Of a stretch of DNA of 64,000 nt, positions 26,866 through 35,392 are shown piece after piece. The notes under the pieces are model-generated. The model ran no database searches. It saw nothing but the letters and a program-made list of their open reading frames with translations, and was not told the DNA's origin. Made by a program: the position numbers and the translations under genes. The DNA comes from Streptococcus sanguinis. GTDB lineage: Bacteria > Bacillota > Bacilli > Lactobacillales > Streptococcaceae. Position 1 is the stretch's first letter. Each line of letters begins with the position of its first letter. The DNA is taken from NCBI RefSeq assembly GCF_019929225.1, contig NZ_JAHZPA010000001.1:824805-888804 (forward strand), in the 5' to 3' direction.

Positions 26866-28561
26866 TCTTACCCCTCCATGTTCCTTTTACATCTGCCAAG
26901 AGATTATTGAAATCCTCAGCTTGCTGAGTATCGACTGCTGCAAAATCTCCACTAGCTCTAACCAAAGTCATTCCCAACTGTTCAATCTCTGTCATAAAGC
27001 CTTTTGCAGATGTCTCTGTGTTGCTTTCAATCGTATCATCCCAAAAACGAGAAACATTAAAATCAGCCAATAAACTCGCTACCTCTGTACCACTCAGATA
27101 GGTCACCATTCCCATCGCCTCTGTACTCGTATCCTTTACTGTATTTTGGACAAATTCTTTGGCATCCGACAATAAGGTTTGGACATGCTTAACTTTATCT
27201 TCCATTTCAAAGATAGCCAGCTGTGCTGCAGTCTGAAGGAGACGAGCACGAACCAAAATTCTATCTTCTCCTGTAAGATTGCCATTTCCCAACTGTTCCT
27301 GATAGCGAGTAATAGCTTCACGATCCCAAGCCATAGATTCCAAGCGAGCAACCCTAATAATTTCCTTGTATTCTGTCTCAAATTGATGATAGAAGGCATA
27401 CCCCAAAACAGCCCTATCAGGAAGATCTCCTTTCATTAGAGAATTGAATATATTTGAAGCGGTTTCTTCATCAACTCCCAGTTTTCGAAGAGCATCCAGA
27501 GTTTTAGCAATTAGACGAGCTAGCTTTTCACCCGCTCTCAGCAGTTCTGGATGATAATCAGCAGAAGCGGTCAAAAAAGAACCTTTACCGTCTCCCTGAA
27601 AAACACCAAAATCATGGGCACTCTCAGAATCGAAACTCTGGGTATAGTATAAGGGAACCACAATATTAACTTTACCAACAGGTCCACCTTCACCTCTTAC
27701 ATGATATTGCTCACCGTCCTCAGGTAAATGAGCAATTGTATATTCTCTATTAAGCATACTCACCATGTCAAAGGGATTGACATAATATTCAATTTTTTTA
27801 CCTATGGCTTTGATTTGATCGGGAGTTAATCCCATTTTTAAAAGGCTTTTGGTAGTATCCGGACCATCAAAGAGGACCACTCTTCCAATCTTATCTAAAT
27901 CATTACTGCTCAATCCAGCTATTCCTTGAACCGTCACCATGGTCCCTAGCGAATGTGCTGAAAGATCCATTGTTGCATTAGGCGCTTTCTCTCTCATTTC
28001 TTGGATACGAGTTTTCATGGCCTCGGTTGCCAAAGGAGCTTGTGGAATATGGATGTGATTAAACGCAAACTGAGCGTCATTATCTATCCAATCATTCAAA
28101 TTTAGTGCTTTGATGCCCCGCTCAAGTATCTTATCTAAGTTAAAACCATCGCTACCTCGAATAGCCATATAAGTTTTCTTGGTATCTTTTCCCAACGTCG
28201 GCGTATCCGTTAAAAAATAAGAATTAAAGCCCGCTTTTTCGTCAGTCATTAACCCCTTTTGATAGCTGTCTACAATACGTGGCTCACGTCTCATACCGTT
28301 CGTATCAGGTACTGGTACGGTGGTAATTTTATTGACATCGTGCAAATCAGAATCAGGTTGTAAATAGACCCTGCCATCATAAGGAAGATTCTTACCTCCA
28401 GGGGTGATTTCTTCATCATAAATTACTTCTTTTGAGAAATCAAATACTTTTACTTTGGTTGAGTTATTTTTAGGTGGAAAATTATTAGGACGACCAGTAT
28501 AAGCCGACTGCGCTAAATCTCCATAAAAATTATCAAAAGTTTTTAAATTACTATTACTCAT
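26846..28561 (-). CDS. T7SS-associated lipase-type toxin with reverse domain order (cassette 1)
   Basis: A 571-residue protein. Residues about 95-330 resemble a class 3 lipase/alpha-beta hydrolase: MAIRGSDG (132-139), nucleophile elbow SAHSLGT with Ser204, likely Asp265 in NPFDMVS and possibly His316 in SAHDFG. Residues about 340-571 are helical and include a W-D-D motif (SRFWDDT) also seen in the cassette-2 toxin. No signal peptide and no N-terminal LXG domain; the targeting-like domain is C-terminal, as in S. aureus TslA. ATG 28561 overlaps the immunity gene stop by 8 bases; the in-frame ATG at 28576 is less likely. Predicted to hydrolyse membrane lipids of competitors. Confidence 0.75.
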   Translation of the reverse strand: MSNSNLKTFDNFYGDLAQSAYTGRPNNFPPKNNSTKVKVFDFSKEVIYDEEITPGGKNLPYDGRVYLQPDSDLHDVNKITTVPVPDTNGMRREPRIVDSYQKGLMTDEKAGFNSYFLTDTPTLGKDTKKTYMAIRGSDGFNLDKILERGIKALNLNDWIDNDAQFAFNHIHIPQAPLATEAMKTRIQEMREKAPNATMDLSAHSLGTMVTVQGIAGLSSNDLDKIGRVVLFDGPDTTKSLLKMGLTPDQIKAIGKKIEYYVNPFDMVSMLNREYTIAHLPEDGEQYHVRGEGGPVGKVNIVVPLYYTQSFDSESAHDFGVFQGDGKGSFLTASADYHPELLRAGEKLARLIAKTLDALRKLGVDEETASNIFNSLMKGDLPDRAVLGYAFYHQFETEYKEIIRVARLESMAWDREAITRYQEQLGNGNLTGEDRILVRARLLQTAAQLAIFEMEDKVKHVQTLLSDAKEFVQNTVKDTSTEAMGMVTYLSGTEVASLLADFNVSRFWDDTIESNTETSAKGFMTEIEQLGMTLVRASGDFAAVDTQQAEDFNNLLADVKGTWRGKNGSDSK

Positions 28562-28988
28562 AAATATCCCATACATTGCCTTTCAAGACTCTTATCGGTT
28601 GCATTTCAGAAATTCTCTTAATATCAGGAATACTGTTTCTATTATGTTCTAGCGGGAAACCCAGAGTAAATTCAGAATCTTCAATATTATTAATTCTTCC
28701 GCTTAAAGTTAGTATATTCCCCCCACCTTGAGGAGTTCCGTTACCTATATCCTCAATTGTCAAACTACCCCAGTCAAACTGAACACTTTTAACTTTAGGA
28801 TTTCTGGATTTAACAAATTCAGCCATTTCTTCTTCATGCTTTTTTAAATAAGCTAGCTGTTTCTCTTTTGGACTTCTCAAATCGAAAGTCTCATCTGTGA
28901 ATAAACTTTTGTTTTGAACTGTCATAATCGTCCCTCCTATGACTAGAGTGGTTGCTATCGCAAGAATAGCTAATCTATTTTTTTTCAT
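28554..28988 (-). CDS. Membrane-anchored putative immunity protein a (cassette 1)
   Basis: 144 residues: a short basic start, a single hydrophobic segment (about 5-23), then an exported domain beginning NKSLFTDETFDLRSPKEK and a helix plus beta-rich region (PKVKSVQFDW, GNGTPQGGGN). No lipobox Cys, so it is an N-terminal anchor rather than a lipoprotein. It directly precedes and overlaps the toxin gene, which argues for immunity on the outer face of the membrane, where a lipase would act. It is a paralogue of the next gene upstream. Confidence 0.7.
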   Translation of the reverse strand: MKKNRLAILAIATTLVIGGTIMTVQNKSLFTDETFDLRSPKEKQLAYLKKHEEEMAEFVKSRNPKVKSVQFDWGSLTIEDIGNGTPQGGGNILTLSGRINNIEDSEFTLGFPLEHNRNSIPDIKRISEMQPIRVLKGNVWDIYE

Positions 28989-29022
28989 TATTTATCCTCC
29001 AAAGTAAAGAGAAGTTACTATT

Positions 29023-29031
29023 ATTATATCA
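29023..29031 (-). promoter_or_regulatory. Extended -10 promoter before immunity gene a and the toxin
   Basis: On the minus strand TGATATAAT (extended -10, 29031-29023) lies 35 bases before the start of the 144-residue immunity gene; no good -35 is visible. It would let immunity a, the toxin and its partners be transcribed without the second immunity gene. Confidence 0.55.
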
Positions 29032-29127
29032 TGAATGCATTAAAAAATAATTTTGAAAAGTATTCCGTAAAATATGAAATTTACAAACTGCGCTAAATTT
29101 GCGTAGAAATTATGAAAGTTTTTTAAA

Positions 29128-29571
29128 TTACTCTTCGCCAAATCCTCTTCCTCCTACACGAAGCGGACTCCCACTTCCAATTCCTTCAATAAAATCTTCT
29201 TTATTGTTCTTTCCATCTTTTATGTAAACCAAAACACTCCAACTTGAATCTTTGATATGATTAAAACCACCAAAAACTCGAATAACATTACCTTCACCCT
29301 GCGGTGTTCCATTTCCTATTTCTTCCCAACGTGTTTCTTCCCAAGCAATTTGAACAGACTCCACTTTAGGATTTAAAGACTTCACAAAATCTTCTATTTC
29401 TTTTTTATGCTCCTTCAAATAAGCTAGTTGTTTCTCTCTTGGACTTCTTAAATCGAAAATTCCATCTGTGAATAAACTTTTGTTTTGAGCTGTCAGAATC
29501 GTTCCTCCAATAATCAGAGTAACGGTTAGCGCTACGATTGATAGAGTAGCTATTTTGCTTTTTTTCATCAT
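29128..29571 (-). CDS. Membrane-anchored putative immunity protein b (cassette 1)
   Basis: 147 residues, clearly related to the protein encoded at 28554-28988: shared QNKSLFTD, FDLRSP-EKQLAYLK, NPKVxSVQ and IGNGTPQG stretches. One N-terminal transmembrane segment (about 8-26), the remainder exported. Two start codons (29571 and 29568) are adjacent with only a weak AGAGAAA site. It may protect against the same toxin, or against variants carried by other strains, as orphan immunity genes in T7SS islands often do. Confidence 0.65.
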   Translation of the reverse strand: MMKKSKIATLSIVALTVTLIIGGTILTAQNKSLFTDGIFDLRSPREKQLAYLKEHKKEIEDFVKSLNPKVESVQIAWEETRWEEIGNGTPQGEGNVIRVFGGFNHIKDSSWSVLVYIKDGKNNKEDFIEGIGSGSPLRVGGRGFGEE

Positions 29572-29654
29572 TTTCTCTTATATTTCTACTACTTTCTATG
29601 AATTTCACAATATCACTTCTTAAGTCACTTCATTTCTAAGAAAAATATATATAC

Positions 29655-30323
29655 TCATCTCCTCACATACTGAATGCCTCGGAAAAGGAGAAAGGCTGTT
29701 AGAATCAGGGAAACCAACCAGATGGTCTTCAAGAGGTAAAATTGAATCAGATAGGTAGAGATGATAGCTCCCACTACAAAGCTTGCTAATAGGGCTACAA
29801 AGAAAAGGCCTTCTTTCAAATCTTTCCCTTTCTTGTTTCGAGCATAGTTGCCAAAAGCTACCATGGTTTTCTTGATATTCCCCGTCATAAAGGAGTTGTT
29901 GTAGACAATGCCATCCACCTCGCCAAAAGCGGTCGCGACCAGGCCCATGCAGAAAGCTAGTGGCGGCACGATATAGAGATGGGGGATATTTGCTGGCAAA
30001 AATCCAGCGATAACTGTTGTCAATATCAAAGGGAAAACACTGGACAGCCTGCGCCAAGAATGCTCAAAATGATGCTGAAAAACGGTCATCAGAAAAATAC
30101 CCAGCATAAAGGCCAACATAGTTGCCAATTTCACTTCAATTCCTCTTGTCTCCTGATTGATAAGCTCAACCGAAAGGAAAACAACGTTTCCCGTCTGACC
30201 TGCCACCAAGGTCCCTCCCCGCTCAATAAAGGTATAGGCATCGATAAATCCTGCACAAAAGGTCAAGAGGCAGGCAAAAAATTTTGAACGAGAGTGAAAC
30301 TCTCTTTTTACAAATTGTTTCAT
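29655..30323 (-). CDS. DUF1275 (YoaK) family membrane protein
   Basis: A 222-residue protein with about six transmembrane segments. The family stretch FCAGFIDAYTFIERGGTLVAGQTGN is present near residues 22-46, as are GLVATAF and NNSFMTGNIKKTM. Function unknown. AGGTGG precedes the start. It is co-oriented with udk but separated by 165 bases that contain a short hairpin (GGAGT/ACTCC, 30343-30358) and no gene. Confidence 0.88.
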   Translation of the reverse strand: MKQFVKREFHSRSKFFACLLTFCAGFIDAYTFIERGGTLVAGQTGNVVFLSVELINQETRGIEVKLATMLAFMLGIFLMTVFQHHFEHSWRRLSSVFPLILTTVIAGFLPANIPHLYIVPPLAFCMGLVATAFGEVDGIVYNNSFMTGNIKKTMVAFGNYARNKKGKDLKEGLFFVALLASFVVGAIISTYLIQFYLLKTIWLVSLILTAFLLFRGIQYVRR

Positions 30324-30488
30324 AAACCACCTAAAAAATAAGGGAGTGACCAGACTCCGAAAATCATAAATTTCAGTCCGTCCACTTCCCCTTGCTAGAA
30401 TACATTACAAAAACCTTGCAGCTACTGCGATTTACCAGATTCACAAACTTTTATTTCCTCAAATGACAGAACTAAAAAGCTACCTGTC

Positions 30489-31124
30489 CTATCCTTCTCT
30501 GGCTTCCTTAAGGATTTTTTCAATCTTGGTCGTAATCAGGTCAATAGCCACCTTATTAGAAGCTCCCTCTGGAATGATGACATCCGCATAGCGCTTGGTC
30601 GGCTCAATAAACTGATGGTACATAGGCTTAACGACACCCAAATACTGTTCGATAACGCTATCCAAACTGCGGCCGCGCTCTTCCATGTCCCGCTTAATAC
30701 GACGAATAATCCGAACGTCATCATCTGTATCTACAAAGATCTTAATATCCATCAAATCCCGCAGGCGCTGATCCTCTAAGACCAAAATCCCCTCAACGAT
30801 GAACACATCCTGAGGCTCCTGACGATAGGTCTTTTTGCTGCGGGTATGCTCCGTATAGTCGTAAGTGGGAATATCCACTGGTCGACCAGCCAAGAGCTCC
30901 TTAATCTGCTCAATCATCAGGTCCGTGTCAAAGGCAAAAGGATGGTCATAGTTGGTCTTCACCCGCTCCTCAAAAGTCAGATGTGTCTGATCCTTATAGT
31001 AGGAGTCATGCTCAATCATGGCAATATTTTCATTTGGAAAATTAGCTAAAATTGCTCGAGAAACACTGGTCTTTCCGCCTCCGGAACCACCAGTTACACC
31101 AATAATAATAGGTCTATTTTGCAT
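30489..31124 (-). CDS. udk: Uridine kinase
   Basis: Phosphorylates uridine and cytidine with GTP/ATP in pyrimidine salvage. The 211 residues start [20 protein letters not shown] with the P-loop [17 protein letters not shown] and DHPFAFDTD follow, and [11 protein letters not shown] is the nucleoside site. ATG 31124 follows GATGGAG; an in-frame ATG at 31136 lies inside that site. Divergent from the oxidoreductase gene. Confidence 0.96.
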   Translation of the reverse strand: MQNRPIIIGVTGGSGGGKTSVSRAILANFPNENIAMIEHDSYYKDQTHLTFEERVKTNYDHPFAFDTDLMIEQIKELLAGRPVDIPTYDYTEHTRSKKTYRQEPQDVFIVEGILVLEDQRLRDLMDIKIFVDTDDDVRIIRRIKRDMEERGRSLDSVIEQYLGVVKPMYHQFIEPTKRYADVIIPEGASNKVAIDLITTKIEKILKEAREG

Positions 31125-31169
31125 TATAAGCTCCATCTCTTGTTATCTTATCTATTTTACCGCAATTCA

Positions 31170-31178
31170 TGTTATAAT
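31170..31178 (+). promoter_or_regulatory. Extended -10 promoter of the oxidoreductase-helicase pair
   Basis: TGTTATAAT at 31170-31178, with TG one base before TATAAT and no clear -35, about 56 bases before the start codon. Confidence 0.55.
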
Positions 31179-31233
31179 GAAAGAGCTAAAATAAAAAAAG
31201 TACATGCTTAAAAATAGAAAAAAGGAGGTTTTT

Positions 31234-32214
31234 ATGCTCAAACTTGGAATCATCGGAACAGGTTCTATTTCTCATGAGTTCATCAAGGCTGCTCACTCAA
31301 CAGGCGACTATCAGCTTGCTGCTGTCTACTCTCGGACTTTAACTTCTGCTGAGCGCTTTGTGCAAAACTATGAAAATACAGCCATCTATACTGAAATGTT
31401 GGAATTTCTGTCGTCCGATATTGATATCGTTTATATCGCCAGTCCCAACAGCCTGCATTTCAAGCATGCCAAGGTAGCCATTCTGGCTCGTAAACATGTC
31501 ATTGTCGAAAAGCCTGCGGTTTCTCGTCCCAAAGAATGGCGGGAATTGGTCAAGCTGGCTGACGAGCATCAAGTCTATCTCTTTGAAGCTGCCCGCAACT
31601 ATCATGAGCAGGCATTTGATACAATCAGTGATTTTCTCAAGGACAAGACCGTCTTGGGAGCCAACTTCACCTATGCCAAGTATTCTTCAAAAATGCAAGC
31701 TCTGCTTGCGGGAGAGCAGCCCAATGTTTTCTCAGCTAAGTTTTCTGGCGGCGCTTTGATGGATTTGGGTGTCTATCCTGTCTATGCCGCTATCAGACTT
31801 TTCAGTCATCCGCGCTTCGCTCGCTACAGCGCCCAGCAGCTAGCTAATACGATTGATTTAAATGGAGCCGGCTGTCTCATCTATGCAGATTTTCAAGTTC
31901 AGATTCAGGCCGGTAAAAATATAAACAGCAATCTGCCTGCAGAGATTTACACAGATCAGGGAACTCTGACTTTAGACGGGATTGAATTTATCAGCTCTGC
32001 TATTTTCCAAAATCTGGACGGTCAAGAGGAGCTGCTGCCTATCAAGCGTGCTTCCCATACCATGCTGGAGGAAGCTCAGGCTTTCGCGCGAGTGCTCAAG
32101 GGCGGACAGGATGCAGCTTATGAGAAATGGTTGGATGCGGCAGCGGCTGTTCATGAAAGCTTATTTGCCATGCGCAAGGACGCTGGCATTAGATTTGAGG
32201 TTGATGATGATTAA
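31234..32214 (+). CDS. Gfo/Idh/MocA-family oxidoreductase
   Basis: A 326-residue NAD(P)-dependent sugar/polyol-type oxidoreductase. The Rossmann motif is LGIIGTGSISHEF; VIVEKPAVSRPKEW carries the family's EKP motif with the catalytic Lys; GGALMDLGVYPVYAAI holds the downstream (D/G)-x-G-x-Y element. Substrate unknown. ATG 31234 follows AAGGAGG; the in-frame ATG at 31204 does not. It overlaps the helicase gene by 8 bases. Confidence 0.9.
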   Translation: MLKLGIIGTGSISHEFIKAAHSTGDYQLAAVYSRTLTSAERFVQNYENTAIYTEMLEFLSSDIDIVYIASPNSLHFKHAKVAILARKHVIVEKPAVSRPKEWRELVKLADEHQVYLFEAARNYHEQAFDTISDFLKDKTVLGANFTYAKYSSKMQALLAGEQPNVFSAKFSGGALMDLGVYPVYAAIRLFSHPRFARYSAQQLANTIDLNGAGCLIYADFQVQIQAGKNINSNLPAEIYTDQGTLTLDGIEFISSAIFQNLDGQEELLPIKRASHTMLEEAQAFARVLKGGQDAAYEKWLDAAAAVHESLFAMRKDAGIRFEVDDD

Positions 32215-33295
32215 GGAACAATTTCCCCCGAGCTGGCAAAATCAGCTGGCTCAGCTAGGCTTTGAAAATTTGACAGCTATTCAAGAGAAGATGTTTGAGC
32301 CTATTTCTGCAGGCGATACCGTGCTGGGAATCAGTCCGACTGGTACTGGTAAAACTCTGGCCTATCTCTTTCCCAGTCTGCTCAGGCTGACACCTAAAAA
32401 AGCCCAACAGCTCTTGATTTTAGCTCCTAACACCGAGTTGGCTGGACAAATATTTGAGGTCTGTAAGACTTGGGCGGAGCCTTTAGGTCTGAGAGCCCAG
32501 CTTCTGCTCTCCGGCTCCAGCCAGAAGCGACAGATTGAGCGTCTTAAGAAAGGCCCAGAAATTATCATCGGAACGCCTGGACGAATTTTCGAATTAATCA
32601 AGCTCAAGAAAATCAAAATGATGAATGTCGAAACCATCATTTTGGACGAATTTGACCAGCTGCTCAGCGATTCTCAGTATCACTTTGTAGATAAAATCAC
32701 CCACTATGTGCCTCGTGACCACCAGGTGGTATATATGAGCGCCACTGCTAAGTTCGACCACGATAAGATTGCTGAAAATACTCTAGAAATCAGCATTGAC
32801 GACCAAGTTTTGGACAACATCCAGCACTTTTACATGCAAGTCGAAAAACGTGATAAGGTGGACTTGCTCCGAAAATTATCCAATGTTGAAGATTTCCGCG
32901 GACTAGTCTTTTTCAACGCTCTGTCAGACTTAGGAAGCGCTGAGGAAAAACTCCAGTATCGTGAAGCCAACGCGGTTTCTCTAGCCAGCGATGTCAATGT
33001 TAAGTTCCGCAAGGTGATTCTGGATAAGTTCAAAGAACACCAGATTACTCTCCTGCTAGCAACTGACTTGGTTGCTCGCGGCATTGATATTGACTCGCTA
33101 GAATGTGTCGTCAATTATGAGCTTCCGCGCGATTTAGAAACCTATACCCATCGCTCTGGCCGAACCGGCCGCATGGGCAAGGAAGGCTATGTCATCACCC
33201 TCATCAGCCATCCTGAAGAACTGAAAACTTTGAAAAAATACGCCACAGTCCGAGAAATTGTATTAAAAAATCAAGAACTTTACGTAACGAGTTAA
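32207..33295 (+). CDS. DEAD-box ATP-dependent RNA helicase
   Basis: A 362-residue helicase core without long extensions. Motif I SPTGTGKT, motif Ia PNTELAGQ, motif Ib TPGR, motif II LDEFD (Phe in place of Ala in DEAD), motif III SAT, motif V TDLVARGID and motif VI HRSGRTGRMG are all present. It likely acts in RNA decay or ribosome assembly. The frame is open far upstream inside the oxidoreductase gene; ATG 32207 (MIKEQFPPSWQ) is chosen, with GAGG upstream and a second ATG adjacent at 32204. Confidence 0.92.
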   Translation: MIKEQFPPSWQNQLAQLGFENLTAIQEKMFEPISAGDTVLGISPTGTGKTLAYLFPSLLRLTPKKAQQLLILAPNTELAGQIFEVCKTWAEPLGLRAQLLLSGSSQKRQIERLKKGPEIIIGTPGRIFELIKLKKIKMMNVETIILDEFDQLLSDSQYHFVDKITHYVPRDHQVVYMSATAKFDHDKIAENTLEISIDDQVLDNIQHFYMQVEKRDKVDLLRKLSNVEDFRGLVFFNALSDLGSAEEKLQYREANAVSLASDVNVKFRKVILDKFKEHQITLLLATDLVARGIDIDSLECVVNYELPRDLETYTHRSGRTGRMGKEGYVITLISHPEELKTLKKYATVREIVLKNQELYVTS

Positions 33296-33298
33296 GCT

Positions 33299-33340
33299 AA
33301 AAAGCTTTGGAAATCTAATGTTTCCAAAGCTTTTTGCTTT
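33299..33340. terminator. Strong bidirectional terminator
   Basis: A perfect 15-bp inverted repeat (33299-33313 with 33321-33335) around a 7-base loop, AAAAAGCTTTGGAAA/TTTCCAAAGCTTTTT. It separates convergent helicase and pgdA genes. Confidence 0.93.
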
Positions 33341-33386
33341 TACTTCTTACCAACAGCGATTTCAAACATCTAACCCCAAGACCGTC

Positions 33387-34784
33387 TTAGTCTCTGCCGT
33401 AATAAATACGATGGGGCTCTAGCTGACCTTCCAGCAGCTCATCGACCGTTACCAGAGTATAGCCGTTACTCTTCAGATATTCGAGGACACTTGGCAGAGC
33501 GTCAATACTGGTCTGGTGAATATCATGCATGAGGATAATTGAACCTGGCTGGGTTTTAGCAATCTCTTGCATAATAGCTTTAGTATTGCGTGTCTTCCAG
33601 TCTAGGCTGTCCACATTCCACATGATAAAGGACTGGTCAACCGAATTTTGGATTGTAGCATTAATAGCTCCATAAGGAGGCCGCGTAATCGTTGGCTTGA
33701 TGCCTATGACATTGTTAATAGCGGTCTGGGTATCAAGGATTTCTTTTTGGGCTGACTCCAGAGGTAGTTTGGTTAAGACTGGATGGTCCCATGTATGAAT
33801 CCCAATCTGATGACCTTCATTGTGCACGCGCTTGACGATCGCTTCATTACCAGCAATGTTTTGACCAACCATAAAGAAGGTCGCCTTGGCACCATATTTC
33901 TTGAGGATATCCAGAGCCTGCGGTGTTGTCTTAGGATCTGGACCGTCATCAAAGGTCAGAGCAACCATCTTCACATGCTTCTTAGCTTCAAAACTCTGAT
34001 AAGCTGCCAAGTCATCGCCAGTCAGATAGTCCGCATTGATCTGGTCATAAAAGCTAGACAAAGGAACATCAATGCTGGTTAAGCCTTGCACTTCCTTACT
34101 CAGCTTAATAGAAAAATGGCTGTATTCATAGCGGAAGGACCACTGACCCAACTCCGTTCCATTGAGGGTATTGAGAATTTCCGTCTGCACCGCCTCATCG
34201 GCCTGTCTAAAGGTCAGCTGGCTGGATATTTCGTTGATGAAGATTTCCTTAGCTGCATCGGGATCCTGAAAGAGCTTATCCAGAGTGAAAGGGCTGCCGT
34301 CTGCACCGAGATAGCTGTCAGCAACTTCCCGCTCTTCTCCTTTACTGATTTTCATCTCTTTGACATGATAGTCCTTGCGATGCACCAGTACTTCTTTAAC
34401 ATCCTTCAGGCTCGTTTCTTTTTCCTCGGCATAGTAGAAGGTCAATTCCTCAATCTTATCGCCCTTCTTCTGATTATCCTTAATCGTCTGGATATCAGCG
34501 TCCATCTGCTCCTTGACACTTGCCATAACCTGACCATCCAGCAGAGGATAAAAGGCCTCTACGTAATGACTGCCAATCATCTTGCTCTGCTTTTCAGTTT
34601 TTTCAGCGTGGAAGGTCTCTTCTTGGGCAATCAGCACACTAACCTTCTCTTGCAGTTCCTTTTCTTGGAAAATAGCGTAAATCTTTACAGCACCCAGAAA
34701 TAGAGCAGCAACAAAAGCTAAACCTAGCAAGCTGAGAACGATGAGTGTTTTCTTTCCGTGTTTCTTGTTATTTTGTCTTTTCAT
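33387..34784 (-). CDS. pgdA: Peptidoglycan N-acetylglucosamine deacetylase
   Basis: Deacetylates GlcNAc in peptidoglycan, giving lysozyme resistance. The 465 residues have an N-terminal transmembrane anchor (about 13-35), an extracellular linker domain, and a C-terminal NodB-type domain: TFDDGPD (277-283), metal His330 and His334 in HTWDHP, RPPYG, DSLDW and ILMHD. Length and order match S. pneumoniae PgdA. No operon partner; it is divergent in function from gloA although co-oriented. Confidence 0.93.
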   Translation of the reverse strand: MKRQNNKKHGKKTLIVLSLLGLAFVAALFLGAVKIYAIFQEKELQEKVSVLIAQEETFHAEKTEKQSKMIGSHYVEAFYPLLDGQVMASVKEQMDADIQTIKDNQKKGDKIEELTFYYAEEKETSLKDVKEVLVHRKDYHVKEMKISKGEEREVADSYLGADGSPFTLDKLFQDPDAAKEIFINEISSQLTFRQADEAVQTEILNTLNGTELGQWSFRYEYSHFSIKLSKEVQGLTSIDVPLSSFYDQINADYLTGDDLAAYQSFEAKKHVKMVALTFDDGPDPKTTPQALDILKKYGAKATFFMVGQNIAGNEAIVKRVHNEGHQIGIHTWDHPVLTKLPLESAQKEILDTQTAINNVIGIKPTITRPPYGAINATIQNSVDQSFIMWNVDSLDWKTRNTKAIMQEIAKTQPGSIILMHDIHQTSIDALPSVLEYLKSNGYTLVTVDELLEGQLEPHRIYYGRD

Positions 34785-34845
34785 ACACCTGTCCTAAATG
34801 AATAAAAATCATCATTTATCTTGCAAAATTAACTGCAGCTAGATG

Positions 34846-35232
34846 TTAAAGACTCTTCTCACGAATGACTTCCACCTTGTAGCCATCAGGATCTTTTACA
34901 AAATAATAATTAGGCGGGTTACCAGGAAGACCCTTTGGATCTGTCACTTCATAACCTTTGGCCTTGTGCTCAGCGTGCAGACCTGCCAAGTCTGGCGTGC
35001 TAAGTGCCACATGAGCAAAGCCGTCCCCAATCACATAAGGACCATGGTCATAGTTATAGGTCAGTTCCAGCTCATAATCATCGCCTTCCAAAGCTAGATA
35101 AACGATAGTAAACTGATAATCTGGAAAATCCTTGCGGCGCAGCTCCTTAAAGCCAAAAGCCTCTGCATAAAAAGCGATAGACGCTTCCAAATTCTCCACA
35201 CGCAAACAAGTATGTAACATTTTTGATGCCAT
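34846..35232 (-). CDS. gloA: Lactoylglutathione lyase (glyoxalase I)
   Basis: Converts the methylglyoxal-thiol adduct to S-lactoyl-thiol. The 128 residues have metal ligands in MLHTCLRV (His), LELTYN (Glu), GFAHVAL (His) and YKVEVIRE (Glu). Vicinal-oxygen-chelate fold of the short, nickel-type class. GAGGTG precedes the start. Single gene. Confidence 0.92.
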   Translation of the reverse strand: MASKMLHTCLRVENLEASIAFYAEAFGFKELRRKDFPDYQFTIVYLALEGDDYELELTYNYDHGPYVIGDGFAHVALSTPDLAGLHAEHKAKGYEVTDPKGLPGNPPNYYFVKDPDGYKVEVIREKSL

Positions 35233-35317
35233 AATTTCACCTCATTCTTTCTTGTTTATTATTATACCCTATTTTGGGCAAAACTTATATTAAATTTTTA
35301 AAAAAGTAAATAGGTAC

Positions 35318-35346
35318 CAGATAAAAAGCAAGCCTCAAGGCCTGCT
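35318..35346 (-). terminator. Terminator after ciaH
   Basis: AGCAGGCCT/AGGCTTGCT stem on the minus strand (forward 35327-35346) followed by TTTTTA, about 45 bases past the ciaH stop. Confidence 0.75.
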
Positions 35347-35392
35347 AAGAATTGTTTTTCAAAAAAATTTGTTAATGAAAATCACTCTCCCG

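Noticed and set aside
30343..30358. Short hairpin as udk terminator
   Set aside because: The stem is only 5 bp and it lies 130 bases past udk, close to the DUF1275 start; it may be leader structure or chance.
34086..34703. A 205-codon plus-strand reading frame
   Set aside because: Opposite pgdA; low-complexity hydrophobic translation typical of an antisense shadow.
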